Made by a program: the position numbers and the translations under genes
Notes under the pieces: generated by a model
What the model was told of the DNA's origin: nothing
Database searches by the model: none
What the model saw: only the letters and a program-made list of their open reading frames with translations
Source: Prunella strophiata
Taxonomy: Eukaryota > Chordata > Aves > Passeriformes > Prunellidae
Length of the DNA: 64,000 bases
Assembly: GCA_036583965.1 (NCBI GenBank)
Contig: JAZBQD010000014.1
Coordinates: forward strand, 48,117,126 to 48,181,125
Reading direction: 5' to 3'
Shown here: one piece after another, positions 26,353 through 38,900 of the stretch
How the letters are laid out: every line of letters starts with the position of its first letter
Position numbering within the stretch: position 1 is the first letter of the stretch

Positions 26353-28374
26353 ACAGTGCTGTCCCCCTTGTGTTTGAGGCTAAACCTTTATCATTTGGGG
26401 TGCAGAGTCAGTGATGGGCGGGACTAATTGGCATTGTTTGCTGCTTTCCTTAGGTGAGCTAGTAATACAGGGTTGAGATAAATATCCTGAATATCTTCCT
26501 TACAAGTCTGTTCTTCCCTGGGTGCAGTGAAGTTGCTGTTGCCAGATGGCAGCAGTGTGTGGGTCTGGGTGCTGCCATGCTCTTGGCTGTGCTGGCCCGT
26601 GCTGTCTGTTGGTGTGAGTGAGAGCAGCCGCCCTTGGTTATTGAAAGGGGGCTCCGTGGCTGTGAATGCCAACCCAGCTTGGTTCACTGGGAGCACAGCT
26701 CCCACCCTGGGGATCACCCAAGATCTCAGCACTTCCACTCTGGGTTATGACCCCTTTACATCCTAGCAGTGGACCCCTAGAGCTGGAGTTTGTGGTTTAG
26801 TCCAGGCTGAACACTGGAGACTTTCTTAGTGTAAAATAAACAACCAACAATCCAAAAACCAGCCACAGAGAGCCCACAGACAGCTGCTCTGGCCATGAGC
26901 TCCCTGGTATACACAGCCCTCTGTGCATTACCATCGTTCTTTTTCCAGTGCACACGTGATCCTTCTGCACGGGCACAAAAATCAATAATAAACAGTAAAT
27001 GAATAACGAGAAGCCTGCCAGCTAAAATCTCTCTTGTTTGCCTTCAGTGCTTGTTTTCCTTTTCTAATCTAATGTGACAGAGAAGCATTTAAGGGAAAAG
27101 GATGCTGGGAATGATGAAATTTTATAAAGCCTTTTCTCACAAATGCCTTTGTTTTAGGAGCGAGGGAGCTTGGTGGTAGCCATGGTGGCCAACAAATCCT
27201 TGCACTGCAGGCTAAGGCCATGGGCTCCTGGGCTTAGTCCCTCAGATGCTCTCTCCTCGTATAAGCATCAAAAACCCATGGCATTGATGCAGTAAGGAGG
27301 GACATGTCTGGTTCAGGGTGGGCTCTGCAGTTCTCAGGATGTGTTTTTATTTATATGCAGAAGGCAGGTTTTATCTGCCTTTGGTCTTTAAGGGTAAGAT
27401 AAATTCTCATTAAAAGTATATTTTCTATTCCAGTTTGCAAGATTAGTTTGTTTGGGATATGTATTTTAAACACATAGACTGGAATTATATCTGCAAGACA
27501 ATGTTTTCAGAAGCACCTGGGGTATTTAATTACCTATGCTTTAGTCAGCCATTAGTTTACTTATTAACATGTACTTATTAATGTACTCTTTATACTAACC
27601 GTAGTAATAAACCAAACAATGCTTTGCTAACTGAAAGAAAAGCATTTAATGTCTGATACACACTGTATTAGGTGCCTCTGTAATGCTAAGTATTCTTTTA
27701 CTCAAATGCTAGTGTAATTCTGCACATCACAGCCGTTGCCTTTGCAGGAAGTTATGCTGTCAGTTTGGAATAAAAGTTAATATTAATGAGAGAGGTGAGA
27801 ATACTGTAAAATAATAATAAACCTGAAATATGTGCCAGTTCAAACAAATCTTGTTATGGTGTTTGCTTTCTGTGAATGCTGTAGTTCAGCAAGAACAACA
27901 TTGGCTGACTCGGGTCGTCAGTGTTGTTGTTAAAATACAGGTCCCTCTGGTCTGGTGATCGCCAGCACTGGGAGGCAGTAGAGGGGAAATGTCTGAGGTT
28001 TGAATACTGTTCTTAATTTATAGTGAACTAAATAAATGGCATATTTACCTACAGAGACAGTTAACACTACTGTTTGGCATATTGCAGTTTTAAGTTAAGT
28101 AGAAAGGATTAATTGAATTTGAAATTGTAGTTTTGATACAAAGATGTTTATCATGCAGAAACTAACTAGAAGCCAGTGCGTTGGCATTTCACTCATGTCC
28201 ATTTCCTGGTGGTTGCTGTTCAGCTGGGAACAGATCAGATTTTTGTTCTGTGCTGTTGGTTTGTACAATTTTTTTTCCCTTGTCTTTGGTGGTTGCCTTG
28301 CAGTCCTTTCCTTAGTGCTTGAGCCAGCCCTTCACCATGTCTGTCAGAGGTCTCTCAGGAGCTCGAGATGACCC

Positions 28375-28970
28375 CGATCAGTTAGAAAGTCTCTGTGTTC
28401 TGGCCCAAGAACTGAAGAAGGAGTCAGGAGTCTTCTTGTGCAGTTTTCAAGGTTGTTTATTATTTCTTATCTAACAGATTTTCTCCCTGACCAGCAGAGA
28501 TCTGTTCAGCAGGTCAGTCCACAGCACACTGCCCACCTCTGGGGTGGTGTTGTCTTTTTATACTAAAAACTACGTGTACATTATTTACAGTTAATTTCCA
28601 ATACCTATCACCCATGTTACACAGTCCAACTCTACTCTAAGCCAATCCAAAAGTGCCACCATCACCCAGAAGATGGAGGCTGTGAAGAAGGAGAAAGAAG
28701 GACAGTACATGCCCAAATTCCTCCATCTTGACCCCTGAACCCTTACTCTAAAAAAACCCCAAAATTCTACTTTTTCACCCTGTATAAACTTATTATTACT
28801 CTACTTAATTTTTGTGGCTTGTAACTCTTCATATAAGGTTGGTAATTTTTTCCATGGCTCAAGATCAAAGGCACAGGGGTCTTGGGCTCCATGCCAAGGT
28901 CTCTGAGGCCCCTGCCAGGGGCTCAAGCCATCCAGGACAGCCAGAGGCATGTCCTGAGTTCCTGACAGTG
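28375..28970 (-). mobile_element. Probable solo LTR of an avian endogenous retrovirus, minus orientation
   Basis: Read on the minus strand, this stretch has the layout of a retroviral LTR. A TATAAAAA box lies at 28562-28555, and about 100 bases downstream there is an AATAAA signal at 28461-28456, compatible with a short R region. The sequence resembles an LTR family I remember from songbird genomes. No coding sequence, primer-binding site or partner LTR is seen, so it is most likely a solo LTR. Boundaries are uncertain by tens of bases and no target duplication was identified. Confidence 0.6.
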
Positions 28971-29051
28971 TCCTGCCTCAGCTGCTGTGAGTAGATTTGG
29001 CATTTGATGCTCGGCGGTGTGGCAGAGGCAGCAAAGCCTGGTGCCGCTCTC

Positions 29052-29065
29052 GCACTAGAGGGCAT
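29052..29065 (+). promoter_or_regulatory. Candidate CTCF-binding motif
   Basis: GCACTAGAGGGCAT matches 12 of 14 positions of the CTCF core (CCASYAGRKGGCRS) on the plus strand. It lies in a locally GC-richer patch just beyond the LTR at 28.4-29.0 kb. Motif match only; occupancy is unknown. Confidence 0.4.
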
Positions 29066-31135
29066 CCTCTCAGCCAGAGGGAAGTGAAGTCTGGCACAAA
29101 CCCGGGTGTGCCTGCGTGTCAGAGACCCAGCAAAGGGTCACCAGTCTGCACCAGCGGGCACATGCACAGCAGGACACAGCCCCGTGCCCCAAAGGAGTGT
29201 GGGGGACCCCTCCGTCTGCCGCTGGGGACCCGAACTGTCCCTCCCTGAGCTGTCCCTGTGCTGCATCATGTTCCATACTGCAGAGGGGAGGTGCTGCCTT
29301 GGACACAGGCACATGATGGGTAAGAAATAAAATTGTAGGACCATCCTACAACTGATGTAGTTGTAAGGCAAAGTTAAGTCCCACCCTTGAGCTTGGGAAG
29401 TCTGCTTGGGAGGGGGTCCTGTAGATGGCTTTTACAAGGTCAGACAAAAGATGAGATTCATGACGTGTAAATCTCAGAAAGCTGAAAGATCTATGATGAC
29501 TGTCATAAAGCTGGATTTTAAGTAGGACAAAAAATGGAAATTAAGGACTGGTTGTTGACTGAAGGTGTCTCATATTTGTTTTCCTGAAGTGACTACCACA
29601 AAATAAGCTAAAGAACGAGTTAAAACCAGTTGTGGTGATAGGTGCTGCATTTATGTGCCCATGATGCTTTAAGACAGTGAGGCCAGTTTACATGGAGGTG
29701 CTGAGGATGTGACTAATACCAGCCTGCCTGCCTTTATTCCACCCACTGCCTCACTGTTAAGGCCACAGTGTTTTTTACAGACATAAAGTAGTTTCTAAGG
29801 CTCTGGAAAATGTGTGCTAATTGTTGTGGTGTAGCGTGTGTCTGACTCTGGCTGACATACTCCGTACAAACAGCAAAATTATCTTTATTTCCTGAAGGTT
29901 TGTCTCCTCCCCAGCTGTTACTAATAGATCTCATGTCTAATCTGTCTGAGCATTTGTGCATACATGCAGTCATGGCTTTGTTGTTGGTTTTGTATATGTA
30001 GAAAAAATTAAAGGTGTACATTGTGTTTTTTGTACATTGTTTTTTTGTAAATTGTACATTGTTTGTGTGTATCTCTTGCCCCCCAGTACAGCTAATCTAT
30101 TCAGGAGTCTGTAACCATGGACACTGATAAAAGTTTTAAAAAATATCCCTTTTGTTTCAATATAAATCTTATTAAAATGAATATGTATCTTGCTTATTTT
30201 AGCATTTGGTGTCTTTTATCACAGGATTTTTCAGGAAAGAAGTCACTGCTTTCCTTTGCTTATGTCTGCCTTGCTAAAAAAATTGTATACTGGGTTGTTC
30301 TTTTATAAATCAATCAAAATTTATAAATCAAATCTGCTCATTCAGTTTATTCTCTTTCTGCTTTATATTCTTTCTCTGGATTGCCATTGATATTTTGTGT
30401 GTACACAATAGTATTATTTAAAAATGTAGGTGTTTGAAGCTGATCAGACAGTTCAAACAGACTCTTCAACATCAGGAGCCTCTGGAATAGCGTGTCTACT
30501 TAATTGGGATTTTGTCCATGAGCTTATTTAGGAAGTTTCACCTAGGCTGGTGCTTAAGTGCCTGGTCTTTGCATATCTGTGTGTTAAATGACAGATATTC
30601 ATAAATGGAACAAAACATTTTCTGATGTCTTTCAAGGCAGCACCTTAACTTTAGAGATATTTGAAAGACAAAATACAAGGAAACAAATTTGTATGGTTAC
30701 CAGCAACTCATATTGAATTTGAAGGGCATGGGCATAGGTGTTGTCTTCTGATGAGTCATCTCCTATGTCTCTTTTCAAGTCTTGTCTCCTCTTGCACTTA
30801 ACATGGCATAAATATTTGGGAGTGCAGTGACTTTTCAAGAATAGCTGCTTGGTAGACGAGCCCTTGGCCCTTCCTTAGCTTACTACATCTTCTAGTGCTG
30901 AACAACAATGGCTAGGTCAGGAGAATTAAAAGGAGTTTGAATGTGAAGTAGTTTGCTGTGGAAATACTTTTAATAGCTATATTTGCCCAATTGTATTGTA
31001 ACAACTGCAGCTGAGAACAAGTAAGTGAACGTGAAATATGAGTGGGGCTTACTGTGTATTTTTTAAATTAAAAATAATTATTCTTATGAAAGGAAAAGGC
31101 AAATGGCTGATTTACTGATGAATTTCTCAAGTATT
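29066..31135 (+). other. ST7: ST7 intron 1, stretch between two LTRs
   Basis: No gene is seen. Bases 29066-29330 are relatively GC-rich but lack CpG density or reading frames of merit. A degenerate triple repeat of TGTACATTGT sits at 30015-30070. The rest is AT-rich. Confidence 0.55.
30015..30070. repeat. Degenerate tandem repeat of TGTACATTGT
   Basis: TGTACATTGT occurs exactly at 30015, 30031 and 30053, separated by T/G-rich spacers. It is a small decayed tandem array. Confidence 0.8.
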
Positions 31136-31137
31136 TC

Positions 31138-32176
31138 TCTGTATGCATTAGGTTTGAATGGCCAGGTTTTGGTAGCTGGTAGGCTACAGGCTTTTTTGAG
31201 AAACTGCCAGAACACTCCCATATGTCTGGCAGCCAATGCCTGGCAACTCCAGGGTGGACCCACCACTGGCCAAGGCCAAGACAGTCAGAAATTGAGGGAA
31301 CACTTCTGTGGTAACAGATTTAAGAAGAGGAAAAAAAGGTCACTGCACAGAAGTAATTGTGGTCAGAGAAAAGCGGGGTGAGAATATGAGGAACAACTCT
31401 GCAGACACCACAGTCAGTGGAGAAGGAGGGGAGGAGCTGCCCCAGGTGCTGGAGCTGAGATTTCTCTGCAAACCATGGTACAGACCATGGTGAAGCAACT
31501 CTGCCCCTGCAGCCCTTGGAGATCTGTGGGGATCCTAAGATCCACCTGCAGCCCATGGAGGAAACCCACACTGGAGCAGGTGGATGCCTGAGAGGAGGCT
31601 GTGAACCTGTGGGAAGCCTGTGCTGGACCAGGCTCCTGGCAGGGACCTGCAGACCCATGGAGACAGGAACCCATGCTGCAGCAGGTTTCCTGGTAGGGTT
31701 TGTGATGGGGGACCCACACTGGAGCAGGCTGTGCCTGAAGGATTGCACCCTGGGGTAGAGTGAACCACACTGGAGCAGTCTGGGGAGGACTGTTGCCCTT
31801 GGGAGGGCCCCCACACTGGAGCAGGGGCAGGACTCCTCTCCCTGAGTGGTGGCAGAAGCAGCAGGTGATGAACTGACCATAACCCCTCATTCCCTGTCTG
31901 CCTGTGCAGCTGGGGGAGGAGGTAGAGCTGGGAAGGAGCGAGGGGTGGGGGGAAGATGTTTTTAAGGTGTTTTTTACTTCTTAGTATCATGCTCTGATTT
32001 TGGTAGTAATAAATCCAGTTAATATCCCCAAGTTGAGTCTTTTTTGTCTGTGATGGTATTTGGTGAGTGATCTCTCCCAGTCCATAACTCATGAACCCTT
32101 TATTTTCCTGTTCTGTGGAAGTGATACAGCAGCTTTGGTGGGTGCCTGACATCCAGCCAGGGTCAAACCACCACCC
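31138..32176 (+). mobile_element. Probable solo LTR of an avian ERVL-type endogenous retrovirus
   Basis: About 1.04 kb matches my memory of a widespread avian ERVL LTR. It starts near a TTTGAATGGCCAGGTTTTGG segment and passes through a GC-rich body with repeated CACACTGGAGCAG words. It carries an AATAAA at 32008-32013 and ends with a CATCCAGCCAGGGTCAAACC tail. No internal viral genes flank it, so it is a solo LTR left by recombination. The sizeable minus-strand reading frames in it (31320-31880, 31414-31890, 31535-32245) are by-products of its composition. Exact termini and the target-site duplication are not resolved. Confidence 0.75.
31567..31824. repeat. Four exact copies of CACACTGGAGCAG inside the LTR
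   Basis: The 13-base word occurs at 31567, 31715, 31766 and 31812, all in the same orientation and with irregular spacing. Related weaker copies (for example CCATGCTGCAGCAG) lie between. It reads as an LTR-internal repeated element. Confidence 0.85.
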
Positions 32177-33554
32177 TGTAAACCAAGGATTGTTTCTCTG
32201 TGTTCTTGATATTTCTGAGCAATGTACAGAGTTTTGTATGTGCAACCAGGCTGTGCTCCAGAAACTACACAGAACATAGAAACCTCTGTGGTGAAGTCAC
32301 TCAGCATTTCTAGTGTTGCTTTAGGGGAGGTGTGGACAGATTTCTGTTTTTTATGTGGGTTGTGTATTTTTTTCTTGAGAATAGGTAATACCAGATGCAG
32401 ATTCAGCAAACAATGGAAAATAACTTTTAGTGAGCAGGCGACAATTTTCTTTTTTCCTGCATTTCTAGTTTACTTTCTCATGTGAGTTTACTACTTGGCT
32501 TGCCTTTTTAAATGCTTATGGATAGTCTTACTGTAATTCCAGTTTTGAATTTTCATAGTTCTTGACTTCAGCAGCATCTTGCCATACTGACTGCTGCAAG
32601 TAAATGATGTGTTTAGTGAATTCCTGTCTTGTAGCAGTTCTCAGTTTGTCCCTTATCTTATTGAATGGCTGCTTCTTTGCAATTCTGCTGCTTTATTTTA
32701 CAGACACTTGCAGTATCCTTTCTCTTTTAACTCTGTGTGGCATAAGCAATACTGATTTTTTTTTTTTAATCTTATAATTTGTATTAATATTGCTACATCT
32801 CCCTCCACAGTCAGGTTTCTGGATAGGTGATAATACCCATAAGGTATAAGTGAACTGCAATACATAAAATAGATCACTTATTTCATAATCCCTGCCATTC
32901 CTAGTATCACATTTTGGTTGGTTAGCAAACCTAAAAAGGTTTATTTTTCTGACTCTGTCTGCAGCTGGTCATGGAGGGAGAGAATTCTGTTGAGCTGTGT
33001 ACAGCAGTGCTTAGATTTTGTGCTCAGTCTGTTGATCTGTATGGGGAGAGAAGAAAATGTAGTCGTTGTGTTTTAAATTTAGTAACTTCTGGTAATTTTG
33101 ATGATTACTAAGATGCCTTTTCCGATTATAAATAAACCACATTGTTTAAAATATTTTTGACTAGACTGAATTATGTCCCAAAATTGGAACAGGCTGAGGA
33201 GAGTTTGGGAAAGAAATTATCATCAAGTTTTTGCATTCTTAACCGTAAATGGAAACAGAAAGGCATTGACTGACCAGAAGCTTTAATTCTATAGCTCCTC
33301 TGGCTAATGTAAAACATTATATACTAAAAATCCTGTCAGATTTAGTTTGTCATGATTTCTAGGTTCTCTTGGAGGTCTGTAGGTAGTGGAAAGTGGCAAG
33401 CCCTGCCATCTGAAGCTCATTTGGCAACCTGGCGAGCAGTAAAAGGTGGATATGAGTAGGTATTGGTGTCCTTTAAGACAAGCAGAAGAGGTAACCCAAC
33501 ATCACTTTCACTGGGAGACCAATGCCAAGCTGGCAGACTCTTGAGGATAACCAT
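32177..33554 (+). other. ST7: ST7 intron 1, unique AT-rich stretch
   Basis: Nothing recognisable is seen beyond a short T run near 32757-32767. No exon, RNA gene or transposon. Confidence 0.55.
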
Positions 33555-33652
33555 GGGCTGTTGCAAAGACAGTTTGAGGAGTTCAGGAACTGGACTTCAG
33601 CTGATCCTTGGGCATCCCTTCCAAGTGAAAATATTCTATGACTCTATGATTT
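33555..33652 (+). mobile_element. CR1-type LINE, extreme 3' end
   Basis: GGAACTGGACTTCAGCTGAT, then CATCCCTTCCAA and the terminal ATTCTATGACTCTATGATT, is the tail of a CR1 element. The closing near-repeats of the ATTCTATG octamer are diagnostic of CR1 3' ends. It is heavily 5' truncated. Confidence 0.85.
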
Positions 33653-34184
33653 CAAGTCATCGAAAGCAAAGTCTGAGGAATTCAATGTCTTGCTTGCTCA
33701 AACTCCTAGGCAAAGGGTGCAAAGTTTGGTGAGTAACTAGGTAGTTGTTTAAACTAAGAAGGAGAGATTTCCAGGCAAAAAACCTAAATTTGGTCATTGC
33801 TTTTGAATCTGTCAGAATGTATTTACTTTCATGGACTCAACTATCTGTACAGGTTACTTAAATTGCTTTAGAATCTTGCTTCTTTTTATGTAGTTTTGTC
33901 AATATTTATGAAATTAGAAGATAGCAAATGGCACACAGGAAGGTCATTGAGCTGAAGTTAGTGATGTAGCTGAACAGGAGCAAACCAGTGGTTTGATGTT
34001 CTGGGGTGTATCTTTGCCTTCCAGGAGCCTGGTTTCTTTGTGTACCATGTGTCATCTGTCACTGTGTGCATGCTATGTGAGTTTTAACATCTGTGACATG
34101 GAAATGAAACTCCTTCCAGTGTCTGACCAATAAACATGGTGGGTTGGGGTGTCACTTCTGATGTCTCATTCTGGGGCCAGAACA

Positions 34185-34530
34185 GGACACCTGTCCTGTG
34201 AGGAAAGGCTGAAAAGGCTGGGGTTGTTTAACCTGGAGAAGTCTCCAGGGGGACCTCATGAAGGGGGCTTATAAGAAGGATGGGGTCAGACTTTTTACCA
34301 GGGCCTATAGTGACAGGAGAAGGGGCAGTGGTTTTAACTGGTACGTTTAGATTGAATATAAGCATAACATTTTTGCTGTGAGTGTGGGAGGTGCTGGAAC
34401 AAGGCTGCCCATAGAAGGTGTGGCTTCCCCATTCCCTGTAAGTGTTCAAGGCCATGTTGGATGGGCTTTTGAGCAGCCTGATTTAGTGGAAGGGGTCCCT
34501 GCCAATGGCAAGGTGGTGGACTCCTTGAAA
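34185..34530 (+). mobile_element. CR1-type LINE, 3' region fragment
   Basis: About 345 bases of CR1 3' sequence in the sense direction. Landmarks are AGGCTGAAAAGGCTGGGGTT, TTTAACCTGGAGAAG, GGTGCTGGAACAAGGCTGCC, GTTCAAGGCCATGTTGGATG and a closing GTCCCTGCCAATGGCAAGG. The copy is diverged and has lost its terminal octamers. It has no coding capacity. Confidence 0.9.
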
Positions 34531-34728
34531 AATCTTCACAAACAAGGTGCCAAAGTGTTTTACAGTTTGGGAAATGACAAATAATTGTGGATATTTAAAG
34601 TTTAATGTTGTAAAGTCATGCATAGGAATGTTTCACTCATAACAATATGCTAACTCTGTGTTGTGGTTTGACTAATTTGTATGATGCAGACATTTGATGA
34701 ATTTTTCCATTACTCATTTTCTCTAAAG

Positions 34729-34768
34729 CCATAAAAGAAGTATGCAATACTTGCTACTTCTTTTATGG
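34729..34768. repeat. Perfect 14-bp inverted repeat forming a compact hairpin
   Basis: CCATAAAAGAAGTA (34729-34742) and its exact reverse complement, TACTTCTTTTATGG (34755-34768), flank 12 bases. In those 12 bases GCAA and TTGC can also pair, leaving a 3-base loop and one bulged T. The result is an 18-bp stem in 40 bases. Confidence 0.85.
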
Positions 34769-35558
34769 ACTCAGAAGAGTTCATAATCTTGGGAGGAGAT
34801 TTCAAACAGTAGGTGTGTTTTAAAAATCCTGCTTCTCTAGCTCAAATTAGTACATAGGGCTTAACAGGTTTTTACCAGATATTTGTGCTCTTTCTTCTTT
34901 CTGTGCTTGATCTTAAAGTTTTAAATCTTCAGCATTAAACAGAAGCAGAAACCTGAAGGAATCACTGTAACTTTTTTGTTATTTGCAAATAAGTGAGGAT
35001 CTCAGGAGCTTTTAGGTGTATTTGTAACCATGTGTGATACATGCCCCTGTGAAGTTATGAATTCTATCTGCTGTATGAAAGCTGTTGGTAGTTGTAACTG
35101 GTGTTCTGGTTCACAACATTTCTGTCTCAGCACAGATCTGATACTTCGTGGGCAGCCAGAGCCAGAGATTTTCTGGCACAGCAAGCCAGCAGTTGTTTTC
35201 TGCCAGGGAGACCCCATGACTTTAGGACATCTCCATGTGCAGTTAGGTGGAAACCAGCCATGCTTATGAGCCAAGTTGGATTTCTGCTCTATGAACTGTA
35301 TGAGCAGTAAGAGAAGTAGGAGATCCCATGCAGATTAGGTCTTTCATCCAAACAGACAAAAATGACAAGAGGCAAGAGAACTGCTGGGATTTGGGGTTTT
35401 GGGTAAAGCAGTGGGATGAGGGTGAGGGATAGGATGAGGTCCAAATTGTAGTGTGTGTTGTATTTATGTTGTTTTTCAAGGTAAGACATTTGTGACTAGA
35501 AATGTTCTGTTTAGCCAGTTCCCTTGGATAGATTGCTCCATGTCAGTACAAGTAGAAC

Positions 35559-35905
35559 TGTCCTGGTTCTGGCCAGGAACAGGATTAGTTTTTTGCAGTA
35601 GTTGGGATTGGCCTAGGCCCAGACGTTATTCAGCACCACCTCATGAGACTGCCAGGGGCAGGAGAAAGGGACTTTGTTTCTCTTTAGGAGAGAAAGGGTT
35701 ACTGTCTGTCCGGAAAAAGTAAGGAGGTGTAAATTGTTTCTTAGTCTTACACCTTTTGTTACTAATATTGTTGCTGTTTCTGTTGTTTATTAATCTCATT
35801 CCTGTTTCCAGTAATTTTTTTTATCTCAAACCACGATTTTTGTCTTTAGTTCTTCCCATTGAAGGTCTGGGAGTGAGAGGCAGCTTGGTTTTAGCTGGAC
35901 TACTA
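35559..35905 (+). mobile_element. Probable solo LTR (avian endogenous retrovirus), 3' end eroded
   Basis: The stretch opens with TGTCCTGGTTCTGGCCAGGA, the recurring start of a family of avian ERV LTRs. It continues through GACTGCCAGGGGCAGG and TTAGTCTTACACCTTTTGTT, then TATCTCAAACCACGATTTTT, and fades near AGCTGGAC where the LTR terminus would be expected. No internal viral sequence adjoins it. The 3' boundary is approximate. Confidence 0.7.
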
Positions 35906-38900
35906 AGTTGGAGAATACCATTTCTAAGCCATGATGTAGACATAGTCCATGATTCTGCCCATGTTGCCTCTGTTAAGCAAATTTTAGGAAACAGTGTGCT
36001 TATAACTGCCTTTGACGTCTTAATGGAGTTGAGAGAAAACAACTAGTAGAGGTCAGACCATTTTATGTTTTGACTGCCACTTAGTTTTTAAATTCCATAG
36101 GGCATTATCCTGCCACATTTTTGTCTGAATGGTCTGACCGCTCACAGTGATGTCAACAGCAACATGAATTAAAAATGCATATTCGTGTTTGGTCATGAAT
36201 TCTTGGTTTCTGCCTAAGTTGTATGTATTTTGGAATAATTTTGTAGGAGAAATAGCAACATTTCACATACAGCCTATTCCTACTTGGTTTAGTAGAAAGA
36301 ACCTGAAAAGACATGACAGTAAGCAAAGTCGAAGTAATAATTCAACTAAAGGAAAGAAGAAATGCAGCAATTAAATGAAGCTTTATTTGTATGAATTTGT
36401 AACTTATTTTTTCCCCAGCTGTGCACAGTAAGATACGTTTATTTAATACAGTATCTCATTTTCTACAAAATCCCTAAGTGCAATGAAGATTTTCATCTGC
36501 TTTTATTATATGGCCTGAGCACTTTTGTACCAAATTGTAATGCAATAGTCAGGGAATCAAGGAATATTTCCTGTTGATGACTGAAATTTCCTGCCCAGAT
36601 TCTTGGTCTAGGTCCATAGACTTGGCATTTATAAAAACTTAATTTGCAAAACCTTACAATTGAACCTGACACTTCAGAGCTGACATATATTCTCCCTTCC
36701 CACTGACACAAAATACATCTTTATTTGTCAGTGCTGTGTGGAAAAAGAAGGAGAGCAAACTAGTTTGATAGAAGCACCAGTCATTTAACCTCATTTTCTG
36801 TGCATGTTTGATGTGCTTTTAAGAAGAGGAATGGCATAGGAGACCTTATCACTCATCTGAGAGAAAAAAAAAAAAAAACCTTCTTTACGATAACTGGGCC
36901 AGTTGCCATGAATGAGAAGTTGTTTCAGGAAGGCAATTTAGTTTTAGACCTATACTCCCTCCTAATACATATTAAACTTTACTTATTTGACGACCTAGGT
37001 CTGTCATGCTGCTAATATGGACAACATCATTTAAGCATTCATTTCAGTAGTTGATCAACTATGTCACACTGAAATGAGGTGTGCCTTCCAGACAGCTCTC
37101 CAGCTGATTACTAGTGCTAATGCTAAGAATCAGTATTAGTTTTTATTACAGCAGTTTTTTTACTATTGTTGAGATTTGAAATGAAAACCTGTGGACACTA
37201 GCTAATAGAAACCCATTGTTTTTTATTCTGTTGGTGTTGGTGAATAATATTTCCTGTGAAGGGGTTGAAATATTATGGAAATGATGACTAAGAACATTTG
37301 TTTTAAAATATATTACACTGCATTCTTAGCCGTGGATTTAAAAATAAATTGTCTGCTGAGGAAAAAATGTTGGGCACATTCCAATTTCACAACAAAAAGC
37401 AGGGGTGGGGTTAGATACTTCATACTTGTGCTGAAAAGGAGAAGTGCAGAGATACTGGGTACAGGCATTTCATGGAGACCAAAGAAGTCCAGCTGCACAT
37501 CTTGCATAAGGGAAAAGCTTAAAAGACTTTTTCAGTATTTCTGAAAGTTGATGCAATTCTCAATATAATCAGAAAAGGAGAGTTAACAGATGGAGTGGCA
37601 AGAGCTCCACCACCAGATCAATTCTCATTGACATGTAGTGTTGTTTGGTTTTTTTTTTGATCTTGCTCATTTGAGTCTTATTTATTTTGTGTAATGAGGT
37701 TTTGATACAGAGAAGTGAGTTTGTCTAAGGGTAAAAGGTCATAATTTGGTATGTTCCATGTGAAATGAAACATGGGAAGAAACTCTTGTGAGTGTTGCAG
37801 GTGACGCTTTGGTACTTAAAGCTTCTAGCCTTTGGACGTCATCCTTCAGCTGCTGGTTTTAATCCCAGACTTTCATGGTCTCTGTGATTTAAACTCTCTG
37901 TTCTCCGCAGCATTCTCTTGAATATCAGCAATTAAAGACTTTACTAACAAATGATGTGCATGTGGGTCAGTGTTGGACTGTTTAATGTCTCCAAAATGAA
38001 GATGTTCTCAATTTCCTTCTGCATCGTCATGCATCAAAATCCTATTTTCAGAAGCGATGTGGCTTTAAAGAAAAGCCAATGGTACTTAAATAAAGAAGCT
38101 CCTAAATAACTTTTGAAAAATGTGCTTGGGTTTCTAAGCATTTCAGTGACACAGCTGAACCAATATTCAAATAAATACATGCAGTTAAGACATGAAATGT
38201 TTTTGAATCATAGAGGGGAAATTAACAATCATGAAAGGATAACTGAAAGAAAAATGTGTGTACTCCATGCAGAGTACATGGCATAGCTGATTTTGGTACC
38301 ATTGGATACTGCTTCTTTTCAGGCTGCAATTTCTGTCTGCAATACATTTTTTTTCTCAACAAAAATCTAGTGGCAGTAGGTAGAGTGAAACAAAGATATG
38401 TCTAAAGGTCCTGATGAAATGAAAAGATCCTCAAGTGGTGCTTTGGATTTTCTGAATACCCTAAACAAAGCAGCATGAAACAGTGCAAGAAAACACCAGG
38501 TGCCTTTGGGAAGTGAGTTAGGCTCAGCTGGTTTGCCAGTGCTGGTGGCTACGTCCTGGGATGTGAACGCCTGCTTCCCATCCATGATCTCTGCCTTGCC
38601 TGGCTCCTGGTCAGTTGCATTGGCCAGAGCAGTGTCTTATAGGGGAAGAAGCTTTGATCAAAAGCTGACCTACAGTAATTTGAGCTAAAAAAAGGTAGAT
38701 TGAATGCAGCTGATCCTGAAATAGGGTCCAGTCTCTGGTCTGTCTTAGCCCAGGCTAATGCCCTGCCAGGGGCTCTGAGGGGTCCTCCTCATGCCTCCTG
38801 GTTTGCAAGCCTGTGTGGGCTTCCTTGGCAAAGTGTTGCTAAAGTTCATGCACTTCCATGAAATATGTTGATGCAGTTGAAAATGCTGCCAGCAGAAAAA

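Larger units (their letters stand above)
14893..28370 (+). other. ST7: ST7 intron 1, proximal part
   Basis: The intron begins with GTAGGC. After the CpG island ends near 14990 the sequence is AT-rich, with no exon, RNA gene or clear transposon recognised. Local structures are a 15-base tandem duplication at 22561, a 21-base direct repeat at 25140 and 25184, and an AT-rich microsatellite-like block near 26240. Reading frames in this stretch are short and without protein character. Confidence 0.6.

Noticed and set aside
31320..32245. Minus-strand frames of 158-236 codons
   Set aside because: They lie within the antisense strand of an ERVL-type LTR and show only repeated low-complexity residues.
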